A DNA stretch of 62,695 nt from CAZPQN01 sp964588795 (GCA_964588795.1 CAZPQN010000012.1:1-62695); one strand, 5' to 3'. Shown: positions 27,762 through 37,107, counted from the first letter of the stretch. The notes: generated by a model not told the origin, from the letters alone. Numbers and translations are program-made.

Positions 27762-29102
27762 TTAGAAGGAAACCGAGACTTGGCCTCCGGGATTTAATCG
27801 TTTATTGTGATAGGTAGCCATCGGAATGAAAGATACTTTTATTCGCTCCGGACGGTTATCACTACTCCCGACTTTGCTTATCTTAAGCAGTTTATTAGCA
27901 TAACCGAAACCCGCAAGACTGCCGCCGATGGCTAACAGATCATTGATTTCATCTGATTTGATTTCTAACAACACGCCAGTACCAGCCGCGAATAATCCAC
28001 CTGAAATGCCACCGGCGAACAACAGCGTGGACTGCCCGATGCTGAGATCACGCTGCCTGACATAGCGATCCGCTAAAACGATTCCAGAAACTCCGCCGGC
28101 CGCCCGCATAAAATAGGTCTCCGGTTTGCTGTTGTCGATCGTGCCGAAGAACAGGTCGGTGAGCAAGGATGCGTAAACAAACCCCGTGATGCGCCCCCAG
28201 GTTAACATCAGAGCGTCACCGGTGGTGTAATTACGCTGTGAATAGAAACGCCGCTCGACTACCAAACCAAGAGGCACTCCCAGCAGATAAGCAATTTCGC
28301 GCTTATTCTCCCACTTTTTTAAGTCATTAGTGTACTTATGATCCAGACGATCCCACTCGTCAGGATCGTATATATATTTTGTATAATCGGGTGGTTCCGG
28401 TTCCTTGAAGAGCGTCGCAAAAAGGTTCTGGGCGGTTCCACCACCGAGTTCACACCACTGGCTGATGGCCCAGGTTTGCCCGGTGCTTGGGCGCCATTTT
28501 AAATAGAGTCGGTCAGTCAGGTACATACCGAGTGGAATGGCAAGCATTTCCGTTGACACAAGGAATTTGGGATGATCGGGTTTGACTATTGAGCTGATGC
28601 TGCCGGCATAGCGCATTCCAAAAAAAGCCCCAGTACGGAACATCTGAGCGCGTGCGTTGGAGATTTCCATTTTTTTGGTGAGCTGGTAGGTTGTGTAATA
28701 AGTAATGCCCAAAGACAGCATTTCACCACCAACAGTCCATTTAATATCCTCCACATCCAGGACATAGGGAATTCCCCAGGCATACAGCGAAGCCCCAATT
28801 ACCATGTTTTGCAAAACAAACTGCCAGCGCCCTGATTGGTCTAATACCGGAATCATGTTTCTTTTGCTATCTTCCCGAATCTGAGTCACCTGCTCCTCAG
28901 TCAAATTCAGACTCTGTTTCAGGACATCCAGTAGATCCTGTTCTTCCGCGCTGATCTGGTTGTCTTGCAGGGCTTTTTCCAGCGTACGTTGATAAACCTG
29001 AGCGTTGCTGGTGGAATCCGCTTGCGCCCAGGTTTCGGTCGCCATAAAGCCAATGGCAATTAAGGCAACCGCACAGTACAAAAACAAATGTTGTCTCTCC
29101 AT
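27762..29102 (-). CDS. Exported protein of unknown function
   Basis: I take ATG 29102 (MERQHLFLYCAVALIAIG), which has GGAGG 6 bases upstream, giving 446 residues with a signal peptide ending near ETWAQA. A short acidic helical region follows (LEKALQDNQISAEEQDLLDVL), similar in style to TerB or EF-hand-like helices. The remainder has repeated glycine-rich, moderately hydrophobic segments (GGEMLSLGITYY, GISGGLFAAGTGVL, AIGGSLAGFGYANKLL) and ends in VSVSF. It could be an outer-membrane or membrane-embedded protein. It is 13 bases downstream of the barrel gene and so belongs to the ECF operon. I do not recognise the family. Confidence 0.75.
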   Translation of the reverse strand: MERQHLFLYCAVALIAIGFMATETWAQADSTSNAQVYQRTLEKALQDNQISAEEQDLLDVLKQSLNLTEEQVTQIREDSKRNMIPVLDQSGRWQFVLQNMVIGASLYAWGIPYVLDVEDIKWTVGGEMLSLGITYYTTYQLTKKMEISNARAQMFRTGAFFGMRYAGSISSIVKPDHPKFLVSTEMLAIPLGMYLTDRLYLKWRPSTGQTWAISQWCELGGGTAQNLFATLFKEPEPPDYTKYIYDPDEWDRLDHKYTNDLKKWENKREIAYLLGVPLGLVVERRFYSQRNYTTGDALMLTWGRITGFVYASLLTDLFFGTIDNSKPETYFMRAAGGVSGIVLADRYVRQRDLSIGQSTLLFAGGISGGLFAAGTGVLLEIKSDEINDLLAIGGSLAGFGYANKLLKISKVGSSDNRPERIKVSFIPMATYHNKRLNPGGQVSVSF

Positions 29103-29115
29103 AAATCCTCCTGGT

Positions 29116-30882
29116 TTAGTCAACGAATGACCATTCCACGCCAAAGATTTTCAATTGGTGCCGATAGGGCATTCCGGCAATGGTCGAAAGTGAGCGACCT
29201 TCAGCATTGTACACGGCATAAAAAAGATGCAGATCTCCGATATAACCACCGACCCGGCCGGCGAAACTCAGGCGGTTATTAGTATAGTAATTAACATCGG
29301 TCATTCCGATCTGCTGGATTTCCTCAAACCAGCCGAAATTCCTTGAACCACTCCAAAAATGCACTTCACCGGCAAAGTACAAATTCAGATTCCCTCCGAA
29401 CAAGTTCATTCCCTGGCTTATTCGACTCCGATGCATCAGCGACACCGGCAGATTCTTTTCCGGTGAAAAAGTCGTCCGGGAGGTGATACGTAGGTTAGCC
29501 GGCAAATTCAAATGCAGGTCAAGCGTCAAAAATATCGCCCTTAAGCGGGTCGCCTGAAAGGTAAAAAGTGTATCCGCAAAATCATTTTTAAAGGGCAAAT
29601 CGTAATCAGCGGCAACCGTGTTAATTTCCAATTGGGTCGCCAGAATTCTGTGCCCGCTGGTCAGTCCGAGCCGGGCGAGGTTATAACTAAATCCGGCTTG
29701 CTTCAGCGGTCGATTTGCTGGAAATTGCATCCGATAGACGATGGGATAAATCGCATAATCGTGATCGAAACCGGCATTTATTTTCAGGTTTTGATTTACC
29801 GACCAGATGTAGGCCGCGGAAAGCAGCCAGTTTGTATTCGTAGTGCCGATTTGCAGGTTCAACTGGTGACGGACACCGGTTTGCAACCCCACTTTTCCGG
29901 TAAAAAGGCTCTGCTGGAAACTGACCCCGTTATTTTGCGAAATTCGCGCCAGAAATGGCTCGAGATCAGTAAACCAAGTCAGACGATTTCTTTGGCGCTC
30001 ATAATAACATCGTCCCGTGTACTGGACGGCTTCGCCTTTATAATAATACCGTGAATCCTGATGGTAATTCCCAAACAGTGAATTGGTTTGCTGAACGCCG
30101 ACAAAGGTCGAATCGTTAATCCGCCGGCGCATGGCAGTCGTCTGTAAACTGGCGCGGTACAGTTTGAGATTACCGGCGGGTTTCCAATTCATGATTTCGG
30201 CGCTCGGGCTGAGCGGGACAGCCTGCACAATACCCGGTAAAAATTTCCGATAATCGGCATGCACATTGACCGACCAGGCACCCATTGCGGTATTCATTTC
30301 GAGCAGGTAGGATTGGGCAATACTCTCGCCTAAATTGTTCGCCTTACCGCCATACCAACCGTAGCCGCCTTCATATGCGAAGTTACTGCCCAAAAAGCGC
30401 CAACGGGTCCGCTCCGCAAAGGGTCCGCCAGCATGCAGATTGAATTTGATAAAACCGTAGTCGCCCCGATAATAATCAAAACGCGTACGGGTCTGCTCCA
30501 AACCGCCGAAAGTCGCTTGCCAGTTCAACTGCCGCTCATCAATGCTCAGCGAATCACAGGTTTGGTCAAACCAGATAAGCGGTAAGGTCCCGTATATCGG
30601 CTCTGCTTGGCGCAGTCCCGCCTGGCGTTGAGTCAGCACTGTACCGGGCAAACCATAGTATTCGAGTATTCCTTTAAAACCCCAGTCGTCGAAGGGCAAA
30701 ACATTGATGGCAGTCCTGGTAAAAAACTGCTCGCCTATCGATAATGCGGCAGGTTCCGGGAAGGTCTGCGGAAAACTGATTTTGAAGAAATCCCCAAGGC
30801 GTGGCAGTGCGGCTGTGGCAGTTTTCCAAGCTAAACCCGTTATTGAAAAAAACATGAGCCACTGTCGCCGTAGACCAAGCAT
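29116..30882 (-). CDS. Predicted outer-membrane beta-barrel protein
   Basis: 588 residues from ATG 30882, which has GAGAGG upstream and shares one base with the stop codon of the ECF gene (TGATG). The N-terminal signal is MLGLRRQWLMFFSITGLAWKTATA. The rest is rich in aromatic residues and alternating strands (YRGDYGFIKFNLHAGG, WSVNVHADYRKF, LYFAGEVHFWSG), as in large barrels, and it closes with an aromatic-containing strand (IFGVEWSFVD). No TonB plug was recognised. Translational coupling to an ECF substrate-binding component suggests a role in outer-membrane passage of the same nutrient, but this is inference. Confidence 0.7.
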   Translation of the reverse strand: MLGLRRQWLMFFSITGLAWKTATAALPRLGDFFKISFPQTFPEPAALSIGEQFFTRTAINVLPFDDWGFKGILEYYGLPGTVLTQRQAGLRQAEPIYGTLPLIWFDQTCDSLSIDERQLNWQATFGGLEQTRTRFDYYRGDYGFIKFNLHAGGPFAERTRWRFLGSNFAYEGGYGWYGGKANNLGESIAQSYLLEMNTAMGAWSVNVHADYRKFLPGIVQAVPLSPSAEIMNWKPAGNLKLYRASLQTTAMRRRINDSTFVGVQQTNSLFGNYHQDSRYYYKGEAVQYTGRCYYERQRNRLTWFTDLEPFLARISQNNGVSFQQSLFTGKVGLQTGVRHQLNLQIGTTNTNWLLSAAYIWSVNQNLKINAGFDHDYAIYPIVYRMQFPANRPLKQAGFSYNLARLGLTSGHRILATQLEINTVAADYDLPFKNDFADTLFTFQATRLRAIFLTLDLHLNLPANLRITSRTTFSPEKNLPVSLMHRSRISQGMNLFGGNLNLYFAGEVHFWSGSRNFGWFEEIQQIGMTDVNYYTNNRLSFAGRVGGYIGDLHLFYAVYNAEGRSLSTIAGMPYRHQLKIFGVEWSFVD

Positions 30883-31430
30883 CAAACCTCTCTGAAAAAG
30901 GGAATAGCAAAATAGATCCGGCGAATAGCGACCGGCACGATGATCAGGAAAATCAAAGTGTTGACAACCAAATGAATTGCACTAAATGCCAGACCTGCGA
31001 TCAGGGTCGCGACAATGGCCTTGAAGTTGAATCCGGCAGAAATGGGATAGGCCAGTGATACGGCTAAATCATAAAAAAGGGTCAGTAATAAGCCCAGGCA
31101 TCCGATCAGCAGTTTATATCCGGTACCTATTGCCTGATTTTTAATTTTTTTTCTGGTCAGACCACCAATACCGCCCACGCAAGCCATAGCTAATACCTGG
31201 CAGATCAGCATTGGTGGAAAAAGCAGTCCTGAACCCATCGGATTCAGCGCCGAAAATAAAAATTCACCCAGCAAACCGATGAAGATACCCCATTTAACAC
31301 CTAACAGCGCCCCGGCCATGAAAATCAAAGCCGTCACCAGCTCTACGTTGGGTACAAAAGCTAAGGTATAGCCGACCCCTAAGATCAAGGCAATGAATAT
31401 TCCGGCATAAGCTATTTTCCTGACTCTCAT
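30882..31430 (-). CDS. ECF-type transporter S component
   Basis: An inner-membrane protein of 182 residues with about five to six helices. The pattern LVTALIFMAGALLGVKWGIFIGLLGEFLFSALNP and the following PPMLICQVLAMACVGGIGG resemble substrate-specific S components of energy-coupling factor vitamin transporters. No EcfT or ATPase genes are nearby, so it would depend on a shared module elsewhere. The substrate cannot be told from the sequence. It is followed without a gap by an outer-membrane barrel, and yhaM-like lies 68 bases upstream. Confidence 0.75.
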   Translation of the reverse strand: MRVRKIAYAGIFIALILGVGYTLAFVPNVELVTALIFMAGALLGVKWGIFIGLLGEFLFSALNPMGSGLLFPPMLICQVLAMACVGGIGGLTRKKIKNQAIGTGYKLLIGCLGLLLTLFYDLAVSLAYPISAGFNFKAIVATLIAGLAFSAIHLVVNTLIFLIIVPVAIRRIYFAIPFFREV

Positions 31431-31498
31431 CGATTAAATACCGTAAAGACTTCTTTCCCCGGCAATTTACACTTTTTTCGGTGAGTTTGAGGTTTTTT

Positions 31499-32473
31499 TT
31501 ACTGTTCCGCCATGCCCCTGTCGCTTCCTTTATACAAACTACGGCGGAAATAGCCTCCTTTCGCGGTCCAGTTGCCGTCATTGACATCAGCGGCTAAGTC
31601 ATTTTTCATCTGCTGAATACGGGTATCAATTTCATCTATGTAATAGACTACCAATGCTTCCTGAAACAATGGTTCACGGGGCGACTGCCACTCGTAGCGT
31701 CCCTGGTGCGAAAGAATGATATGCTCCAGTTTCAGGCGCAGAATTTCCGGAAATCCTTCCAATTTCAGACAGACTTCGCGTACAATATCCCGACCCAGAA
31801 CAAGATGACCAATAAAATTTCCCGCATCCGTGTAGGTCGTGACCATTCCGCTTTGCAGTTCGATCAGCTTGCCGATGTCATGGAGCAGAATCCCGGTGAT
31901 TATCAGGTCAAAGTCAAGTTCTGGATAAACGGAGTGGAGGCCCCGGGCAATCTGGAGCATGGCCGTTATATGTTCCAGCAATCCTCCCCGATAGGCATGA
32001 TGCAGGGTCATCGAGCCGGGATGAATTTTCAGCTGGTCAGCATAGGTAGCGTAAATTTCGGATACAACTTTTTTCAAATGCGGGTTGCTGATCGTTTGGA
32101 TTTCAGCTTGTACAGTTTGCCACATCTGTTCGAGATTTTTAGTAGTCACAGGAACCAGATCCTCAAAGATATATCCGTCAGATTGGTCTTTTTCCGGAAT
32201 CACGCGCCGGATTTTTTCGACTTTCAACTGGATTTCTTCATTGAAAAACGTCACGCGTCCGCGCACCTTGACCGCGTCGCCCCGCTCGAATAGCGCACTA
32301 TTTTTATCCGCATCCTCCCAAATTTTGGCATTGATTTTACCAGAACGATCAGCCAGAGTCAAATCCAGATAGGGTTTATCATCTTTGGTCAGGCGCAGAG
32401 TCTTATTATGGACTCCGAAAAATGATTCCACTGCGTCGTTTTCCTTTAAATCCTTGATAAAAATTTTACTCAT
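31499..32473 (-). CDS. YhaM-like 3'-5' exoribonuclease (OB fold plus HD domain)
   Basis: A 324-residue protein with an N-terminal OB-fold nucleic-acid-binding domain (about 10-95; LDLTLADRSGKINAKIWEDA and KVRGRVTFFNEEIQLKVEKI) and a C-terminal HD-type phosphohydrolase domain. The metal ligands include H in HHAYRGGLLEHI, HD in ILLHDIGKL and later histidines in HIILSHQGRYEW. This is the architecture and length of YhaM/CbfA, which degrades RNA from the 3' end with manganese. AGAGG precedes the ATG. A promoter and an upstream terminator isolate it from the saccharopine genes. Confidence 0.92.
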   Translation of the reverse strand: MSKIFIKDLKENDAVESFFGVHNKTLRLTKDDKPYLDLTLADRSGKINAKIWEDADKNSALFERGDAVKVRGRVTFFNEEIQLKVEKIRRVIPEKDQSDGYIFEDLVPVTTKNLEQMWQTVQAEIQTISNPHLKKVVSEIYATYADQLKIHPGSMTLHHAYRGGLLEHITAMLQIARGLHSVYPELDFDLIITGILLHDIGKLIELQSGMVTTYTDAGNFIGHLVLGRDIVREVCLKLEGFPEILRLKLEHIILSHQGRYEWQSPREPLFQEALVVYYIDEIDTRIQQMKNDLAADVNDGNWTAKGGYFRRSLYKGSDRGMAEQ

Positions 32474-32496
32474 CCCAGACCTCTTCTTTTTTTGAA

Positions 32497-32525
32497 ATTA
32501 ACAAATTATTTGCCACGCAAGTCAA
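32497..32525 (-). promoter_or_regulatory. Promoter of the yhaM-ECF operon
   Basis: On the minus strand TTGACT (32520-32525) and GTTAAT (32497-32502) are separated by 17 bases, directly downstream of the strong terminator of the preceding operon and 23 bases upstream of the yhaM-like ATG. The -35 box is nearly consensus and the -10 box is a 4 of 6 match. Confidence 0.48.
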
Positions 32526-32550
32526 GCTTTATTTCCTCTACCGCAAGTAT

Positions 32551-32585
32551 TAAAAAACAAAAGGGGCAGGTCAGCCCTGCCCCTT
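32551..32585 (-). terminator. Rho-independent terminator of the LKR/SDH operon
   Basis: Perfect 10-bp arms (32561-32570 AAGGGGCAGG and 32576-32585 CCTGCCCCTT) with a 5-base loop are followed in the minus direction by TTGTTTTTTA. It starts 22 bases after the saccharopine dehydrogenase stop. Confidence 0.92.
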
Positions 32586-32606
32586 GATCAAGACCCTGAA
32601 GTGTAT

Positions 32607-33926
32607 TTACAATGGAAAAGTCTTTTCCTGGCAAACGATTTGCATCGTCTCCAGCTCATTGAGAACCGGATTATAAACTTCCGGCATCACGGGGGCCAAC
32701 ACGCCGGTCAGTTTGATTTTGCCCTGCAGGATCAGGCGGGTGGCGATAGCGGCGGGCAGGCTTACCGTCCGCGCCATCGATGAGTCGCCACCGGGAATAC
32801 CGAAATCCACCAGGGTCGAGGTGATTTTTTCCCGGCGTCCCGGATATTCCGCCACAAACTCATGGAAGAGCACAATCATGTCCCGCTCCATCGCGCCGTA
32901 TGCCATCTTTTCCAGAAACCTGACCGTCATGACGTCCAACAGGTTATTTTCCTTCTCCGGCAATCCATCGGAGCTGGTCAGGCCTAACCACTCTAACATA
33001 TCCAGTACCGTATCGGTCGCCTCGGCTCCCAAGTACCGTTTCAGTGCGACCCGGGTATTCTCCTGCGCTCCGGCTGAAACCAATTTTCGGGTCAACTGCT
33101 CAAAGGTCAATCCTTTCAAATCGGTTCGCTGTTCGTCGCTTAACAGGCCTAACGCGGCAATACAAAATAGAGTGTCACACCATCCCCGGTTGCGGATCGT
33201 ACCGCGGAACATAGTTCGGGTATCTTTCAAACCATAGGTTTCAATATACGGTAAGGAATTCCGGTTGGGATAGGTTTCGAAATCCATGCCTTCCACTGTC
33301 AATGGCCAATGTTGTTTGAATAAATTCTTGCCGGGGATTTCGACGATTTTTCCGTTCTCCAAATATTTAGCGTCATTTCTGCCTGCCATTAACACACCAC
33401 GCGGACTCCAGCTGAACTTGTAACCGAACGGATTGGTATTGGCTTCCGGAGCAGGCAACCCTCCGCAGTAGGATTTGAAACTGACAACCTTGCCACCGTT
33501 TTTTACAACGTTATGGATGATACGCATGGCGGACATGTGGTCAATTCCCGGATCGACACCGATTTCATTGAGGATCAGGATCCCGGCGGCTCGGGCTTTT
33601 TCATCGATAGCTTTCATTGCCGGACTGATATAAGAGGTCGTAACCATGTGTTTTTTATATTCGAGGCATAGATTAGCGACTTTTAAATGGTGGGTATAGG
33701 GCAGAAGACTGATCGCCAGATCGCAAGCCTGGACAAGTTTAGCCAGTTCGGCCTGATTTTCCACGTCCAGGGCAATGGCTTTCCCCTTGGGATGGTTGGC
33801 AATCAGGTTTTCGGCTTTGCTGACCGTCCGGGTCGCAACGATCACCTGCAAATCAGGTACATCCAGCAGGTAACGTACTAAAGGTCGCGAGACTAATCCC
33901 GCCCCTAATACTAAAACTTTTTTCAT
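32607..33926 (-). CDS. Saccharopine dehydrogenase (glutamate-forming type)
   Basis: A 439-residue protein with a Rossmann start KKVLVLGAGLVSRPLVRYL and the long saccharopine dehydrogenase C-terminal domain. Segments such as NEIGVDPGIDHMSAMRII and SFKSYCGGLPAPE are characteristic of the SDH half of animal and plant aminoadipate semialdehyde synthase and of yeast Lys9. It would split saccharopine into glutamate and aminoadipate semialdehyde with NAD. The gene for the first step (lysine-ketoglutarate reductase) lies 44 bases upstream. The pair would act in lysine breakdown; the biosynthetic reverse is less likely here but cannot be excluded. Confidence 0.92.
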   Translation of the reverse strand: MKKVLVLGAGLVSRPLVRYLLDVPDLQVIVATRTVSKAENLIANHPKGKAIALDVENQAELAKLVQACDLAISLLPYTHHLKVANLCLEYKKHMVTTSYISPAMKAIDEKARAAGILILNEIGVDPGIDHMSAMRIIHNVVKNGGKVVSFKSYCGGLPAPEANTNPFGYKFSWSPRGVLMAGRNDAKYLENGKIVEIPGKNLFKQHWPLTVEGMDFETYPNRNSLPYIETYGLKDTRTMFRGTIRNRGWCDTLFCIAALGLLSDEQRTDLKGLTFEQLTRKLVSAGAQENTRVALKRYLGAEATDTVLDMLEWLGLTSSDGLPEKENNLLDVMTVRFLEKMAYGAMERDMIVLFHEFVAEYPGRREKITSTLVDFGIPGGDSSMARTVSLPAAIATRLILQGKIKLTGVLAPVMPEVYNPVLNELETMQIVCQEKTFPL

Positions 33927-33970
33927 AGATTCTCCTTCAAATTGATTACGATAGTTATCATCAATCCCGG

Positions 33971-35284
33971 CTATTTTGGAACGTATTTATTCATATACCG
34001 GTAATTCGGGGTGAATTTGCCCCGGAGCAGAATCAGCGCCTTTTTCAGGGATTCCGGTAAATCCAGTTCCTCGAACTTGCGGGTGAAATCACAGCGTGCC
34101 AGAGCTGGAATAAATTCACGCAACACGTCGCTGAACATCCGGGAAGCATCGCGGGGCAGTTCACAGGGCAGATTATCGACGGCTAAAATCACCGGCCCAC
34201 GTCCCGTTACACCATAGCGGATACCATCCATCAGGGGCTCGTAAACATAGACCGGATTACCCGGAGTTGAGCATTCGACATTACATTCGATCGAACCTTC
34301 GACATCACAGGTAATATCACCGATGACTCTCGGGTAGGTCGGTTGCCCGGCGACTGAGGCTTGCCTGAGGTATGCTTTAGTGACTAAGCGTGGGTATCGT
34401 TTATCCCAGTAAATGGCATTCACCAACACCGTTAGATAGGGTAAAAATTGCTCAAACTTAGAAGTGTATAGTTCGGGGTGTTGGTAATATTCCTGCAGGT
34501 CGAAATCCTTGCCGGGTTCGCGTGGTTGTACTAAGTCAGCCTCGCGAAATACTACTTTATAAATATGCTTGGCAGAAAATTTTCCGCTTTGGGCGAAGGC
34601 AGGCAATTCGTCCGGCGATAATTCAATATGCGGTAACAGGTCGAATATCTCCTGGGCACCGGAAGAAACATGTCCATAACCGGCGAAGCCAAAAATAATG
34701 GGCGTACCAATTGCCGGTAGCCCTTGCTGAGTAATCTGCTCCCCAAGTCGGACAAATGCCTCTCGGGCATTGGCAAAACTGCCGTACTCTAAGGCGGATT
34801 TAATGTCGGCCAGGACAGAGGGTACACCCTCAACCAACAGACGTTGTCCGAAAGCCCGGAAAGTATCAATCATGCCGGCGATTCCGGCATAGCGCCCGAA
34901 AAATACCAGACGCCTCCCCTTTTCATCCACGATGCGCTCGTAATCAATCAGGCTGGTTTTCAATTCGATCATCCTTTTCAGCATCGGCATGTTGTGGGGT
35001 TGGCCTTTAATAGTATGCGAAAAGAACACGTAGGTACGTTCCGCCTGGAAAAACGAAGGGGGGATTTCTTTCACCGCCAGTACCAATTGACAGGGTGAAA
35101 GGTCTTCGGCTACTTCCGCCCCGGCCTGGGCATATTCAGCATCGGAAAAAGCCCGAATCCGGGAAGGCTGAACAATAAAATGAATATCTGATTCGCGGCA
35201 GAGTACCTGAACATGTTCCGGGACAAGCGGCACTCGCGCTTCCCATTCATTTTTATCTTCATGTCTAATGCCGATGATCGTCAT
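33971..35284 (-). CDS. Lysine-ketoglutarate reductase (saccharopine-forming) domain protein
   Basis: A 437-residue protein beginning IGIRHEDKNEWEARVPLVPEHV, the typical N-terminal segment of the LKR half of aminoadipate semialdehyde synthase and of the alanine dehydrogenase/transhydrogenase N-terminal fold. Other marks are VLAVKEIP, YVFFSHTIKGQPHNMPML and IDYERIVDEKGRRLVFFGRYAGIAGM. It would join lysine and 2-oxoglutarate to give saccharopine. It precedes saccharopine dehydrogenase in the same order as in the fused eukaryotic enzyme and is divergent from the M19 peptidase gene. Confidence 0.92.
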   Translation of the reverse strand: MTIIGIRHEDKNEWEARVPLVPEHVQVLCRESDIHFIVQPSRIRAFSDAEYAQAGAEVAEDLSPCQLVLAVKEIPPSFFQAERTYVFFSHTIKGQPHNMPMLKRMIELKTSLIDYERIVDEKGRRLVFFGRYAGIAGMIDTFRAFGQRLLVEGVPSVLADIKSALEYGSFANAREAFVRLGEQITQQGLPAIGTPIIFGFAGYGHVSSGAQEIFDLLPHIELSPDELPAFAQSGKFSAKHIYKVVFREADLVQPREPGKDFDLQEYYQHPELYTSKFEQFLPYLTVLVNAIYWDKRYPRLVTKAYLRQASVAGQPTYPRVIGDITCDVEGSIECNVECSTPGNPVYVYEPLMDGIRYGVTGRGPVILAVDNLPCELPRDASRMFSDVLREFIPALARCDFTRKFEELDLPESLKKALILLRGKFTPNYRYMNKYVPK

Positions 35285-35420
35285 ATGCTTCTGGATTTAC
35301 TTTACAAATTTAAGTCAGACCAGGCAACAAAGGAAAGGCTTTTTCGGGATTGCAGTCGGCTGTCTACCATCTCTGATGAAAATACCTTCTGTATTCGGCG
35401 ATTATTTCTAAATTACCTTT

Positions 35421-37100
35421 ATGAACCTTGAACGCATCATCTCTAAACTAAAAAAATGCCCCGCCCGTCTAACAATCCTCGCAACAATTCAGCTTCTTTG
35501 CGGGAATTCAGTAATTCAGGCTTATTCACTTTCGGGGTATGTCTCCGATCGCAAAACCAGCGCCAGTTTAGCCGCGGCCAGGATCACGATTATCAACCTC
35601 GACACCGGATTGCGGGATTCGATATTGACCGCATCAGACGGCAGTTGGATTTTTCAAGTACCATCAGGACTCAAACCGGAAACCATCCTGCCCTCCGCAT
35701 TCCGGGTTTTTCAGAATTATCCCAATCCTTTCAATCCGGCAACTTTGATCGGATTTAATATCCCTACTGCAGGTGAAGTTTCCGTCGAAATTTTTAATCT
35801 GCGCGGAGAAAAAGTGTGCAGTCGCCGCGATTGGTTGACCGCCGGATACCATCAAATACGCTGGCTCAGTCAGGGAGGTGCCGGGGTTTATTTTTATCGG
35901 ATCCGTTATGGAAGCCAACAAATTTCGAACAAAATGGTGCAACTGGATGGCGGAACAGCCGGTGGCTTATCCGACTTCGTGACGGAACCCCCACCAGGGC
36001 AATTGGTACTTAATCGTCTCCATCCCGATCGTTACGAGCTGATTTGTTCGCGATTTGCATATCATCCCGACACCACCATTATTGAAGTGGTGGGTGACCT
36101 GCGCCTCGATTTTCAACTGCAGACCGTCCATGAATTCGCCACAGTTGTCGATTTACACAACGATATCCTGGAAAAAATGTTGGTTGATACGTCCTATCAT
36201 CTTAAAAGTTTGCATACCAAAAACCACACCGATATTCCACGTCTGCAAACCGGCGGAGTTGACGTTCAGTTTTTTGCAGTCTGGGCTGAACCGGTCGAGT
36301 CAAATCCGACATACTATGCAAACGCTCTCCGGATGCTGACCATTTTTCAGAATGAGTGCCGCGCCAACCCGGCGACTTTACAACAGGCGTTCAATTATTC
36401 GGAATTAACCGGCATCAATTCCACCGGAAAAATCGTCGGGGTTATTGGTGTCGAAGGTGGTCACCATATCGAGAATGATTTGACAAAGCTTGTGCAGCTG
36501 TACAGCCTCGGCATGCGCTACATGACCATCACCTGGAATAACAGCACCAGCTGGGCGGTCAGCGCCGCAGATGAAGCGGCTGGGAAACCTGGTGGGTTGA
36601 CCGATTTTGGACGTCAGGTCATTCGAACCCTGGATTCGCTGGGAGTCGTCATTGACGTCTCCCACGTCGGAATACAGACCATCCACGATATTCTAGCAGT
36701 CACAGACCATCCGATCATTGCCAGCCATTCTGGGGCACGCAGTTTGTATAATCATTATCGCAATTTATGGGACACCGAAATTCGGGCGATAGCCGCTTCC
36801 GGAGGGGTGATTGGCATCGTCTTTTACCCCCCCTTTCTGAAGGGAAATTCCGCCACGATCAATGATGTGGTCAATCATATCAATTATATCGTCAATCTCG
36901 TCGGAGTCGAACATGTCGCGTTAGGCTCCGACTTCGACGGTATCGGCAAGGTAGTTCAGGGACTTGAAGACACCTCCAAGTTTCCCGCATTGACGAACGC
37001 TTTGCTGACTGCCGGTTACAGTGAAGCGGAAGTCCTGAAAATTCTGGGTGGTAATTTCCTGCGAGTATTCCAGCAGATATGCGGCACTCCCGGCGTCTAA
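35421..37100 (+). CDS. Secreted M19 (renal-type) dipeptidase with nested sorting-type domain
   Basis: A 559-residue protein with a signal peptide (about 1-35). Residues 37-83 begin a carboxypeptidase-regulatory-like sandwich (LSGYVSDRKTSASLAAARI to SDGSWIFQVPSG). This is interrupted by a domain at about 84-185 that looks like a type IX/FlgD-Ig sorting domain (FQNYPNPFNPATLIGF, GEVSVEIFNLRGE, GVYFYRI), and the sandwich resumes at about 192-234 (LVLNRLHPDRYELICSRFAY). The M19 dipeptidase fills 240-559: VDLHNDIL, GVEGGHHI, VIDVSHVG, IIASHSGARSLY and ALGSDFDG carry the zinc ligands. No strong ribosome site was found. The kinase gene follows after 7 bases. Confidence 0.88.
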   Translation: MNLERIISKLKKCPARLTILATIQLLCGNSVIQAYSLSGYVSDRKTSASLAAARITIINLDTGLRDSILTASDGSWIFQVPSGLKPETILPSAFRVFQNYPNPFNPATLIGFNIPTAGEVSVEIFNLRGEKVCSRRDWLTAGYHQIRWLSQGGAGVYFYRIRYGSQQISNKMVQLDGGTAGGLSDFVTEPPPGQLVLNRLHPDRYELICSRFAYHPDTTIIEVVGDLRLDFQLQTVHEFATVVDLHNDILEKMLVDTSYHLKSLHTKNHTDIPRLQTGGVDVQFFAVWAEPVESNPTYYANALRMLTIFQNECRANPATLQQAFNYSELTGINSTGKIVGVIGVEGGHHIENDLTKLVQLYSLGMRYMTITWNNSTSWAVSAADEAAGKPGGLTDFGRQVIRTLDSLGVVIDVSHVGIQTIHDILAVTDHPIIASHSGARSLYNHYRNLWDTEIRAIAASGGVIGIVFYPPFLKGNSATINDVVNHINYIVNLVGVEHVALGSDFDGIGKVVQGLEDTSKFPALTNALLTAGYSEAEVLKILGGNFLRVFQQICGTPGV

Positions 37101-37107
37101 TTCTTCA

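Noticed and set aside
35285..35420. Hidden gene or riboswitch between the LKR gene and the M19 gene
   Set aside because: I saw only stop-rich sequence with a weak promoter-like pair and no recognisable structure.
37048..37107. Earlier start of the histidine kinase inside the M19 gene
   Set aside because: The extra residues are not signal- or domain-like, and ATG 37108 directly precedes the membrane helix with basic residues.
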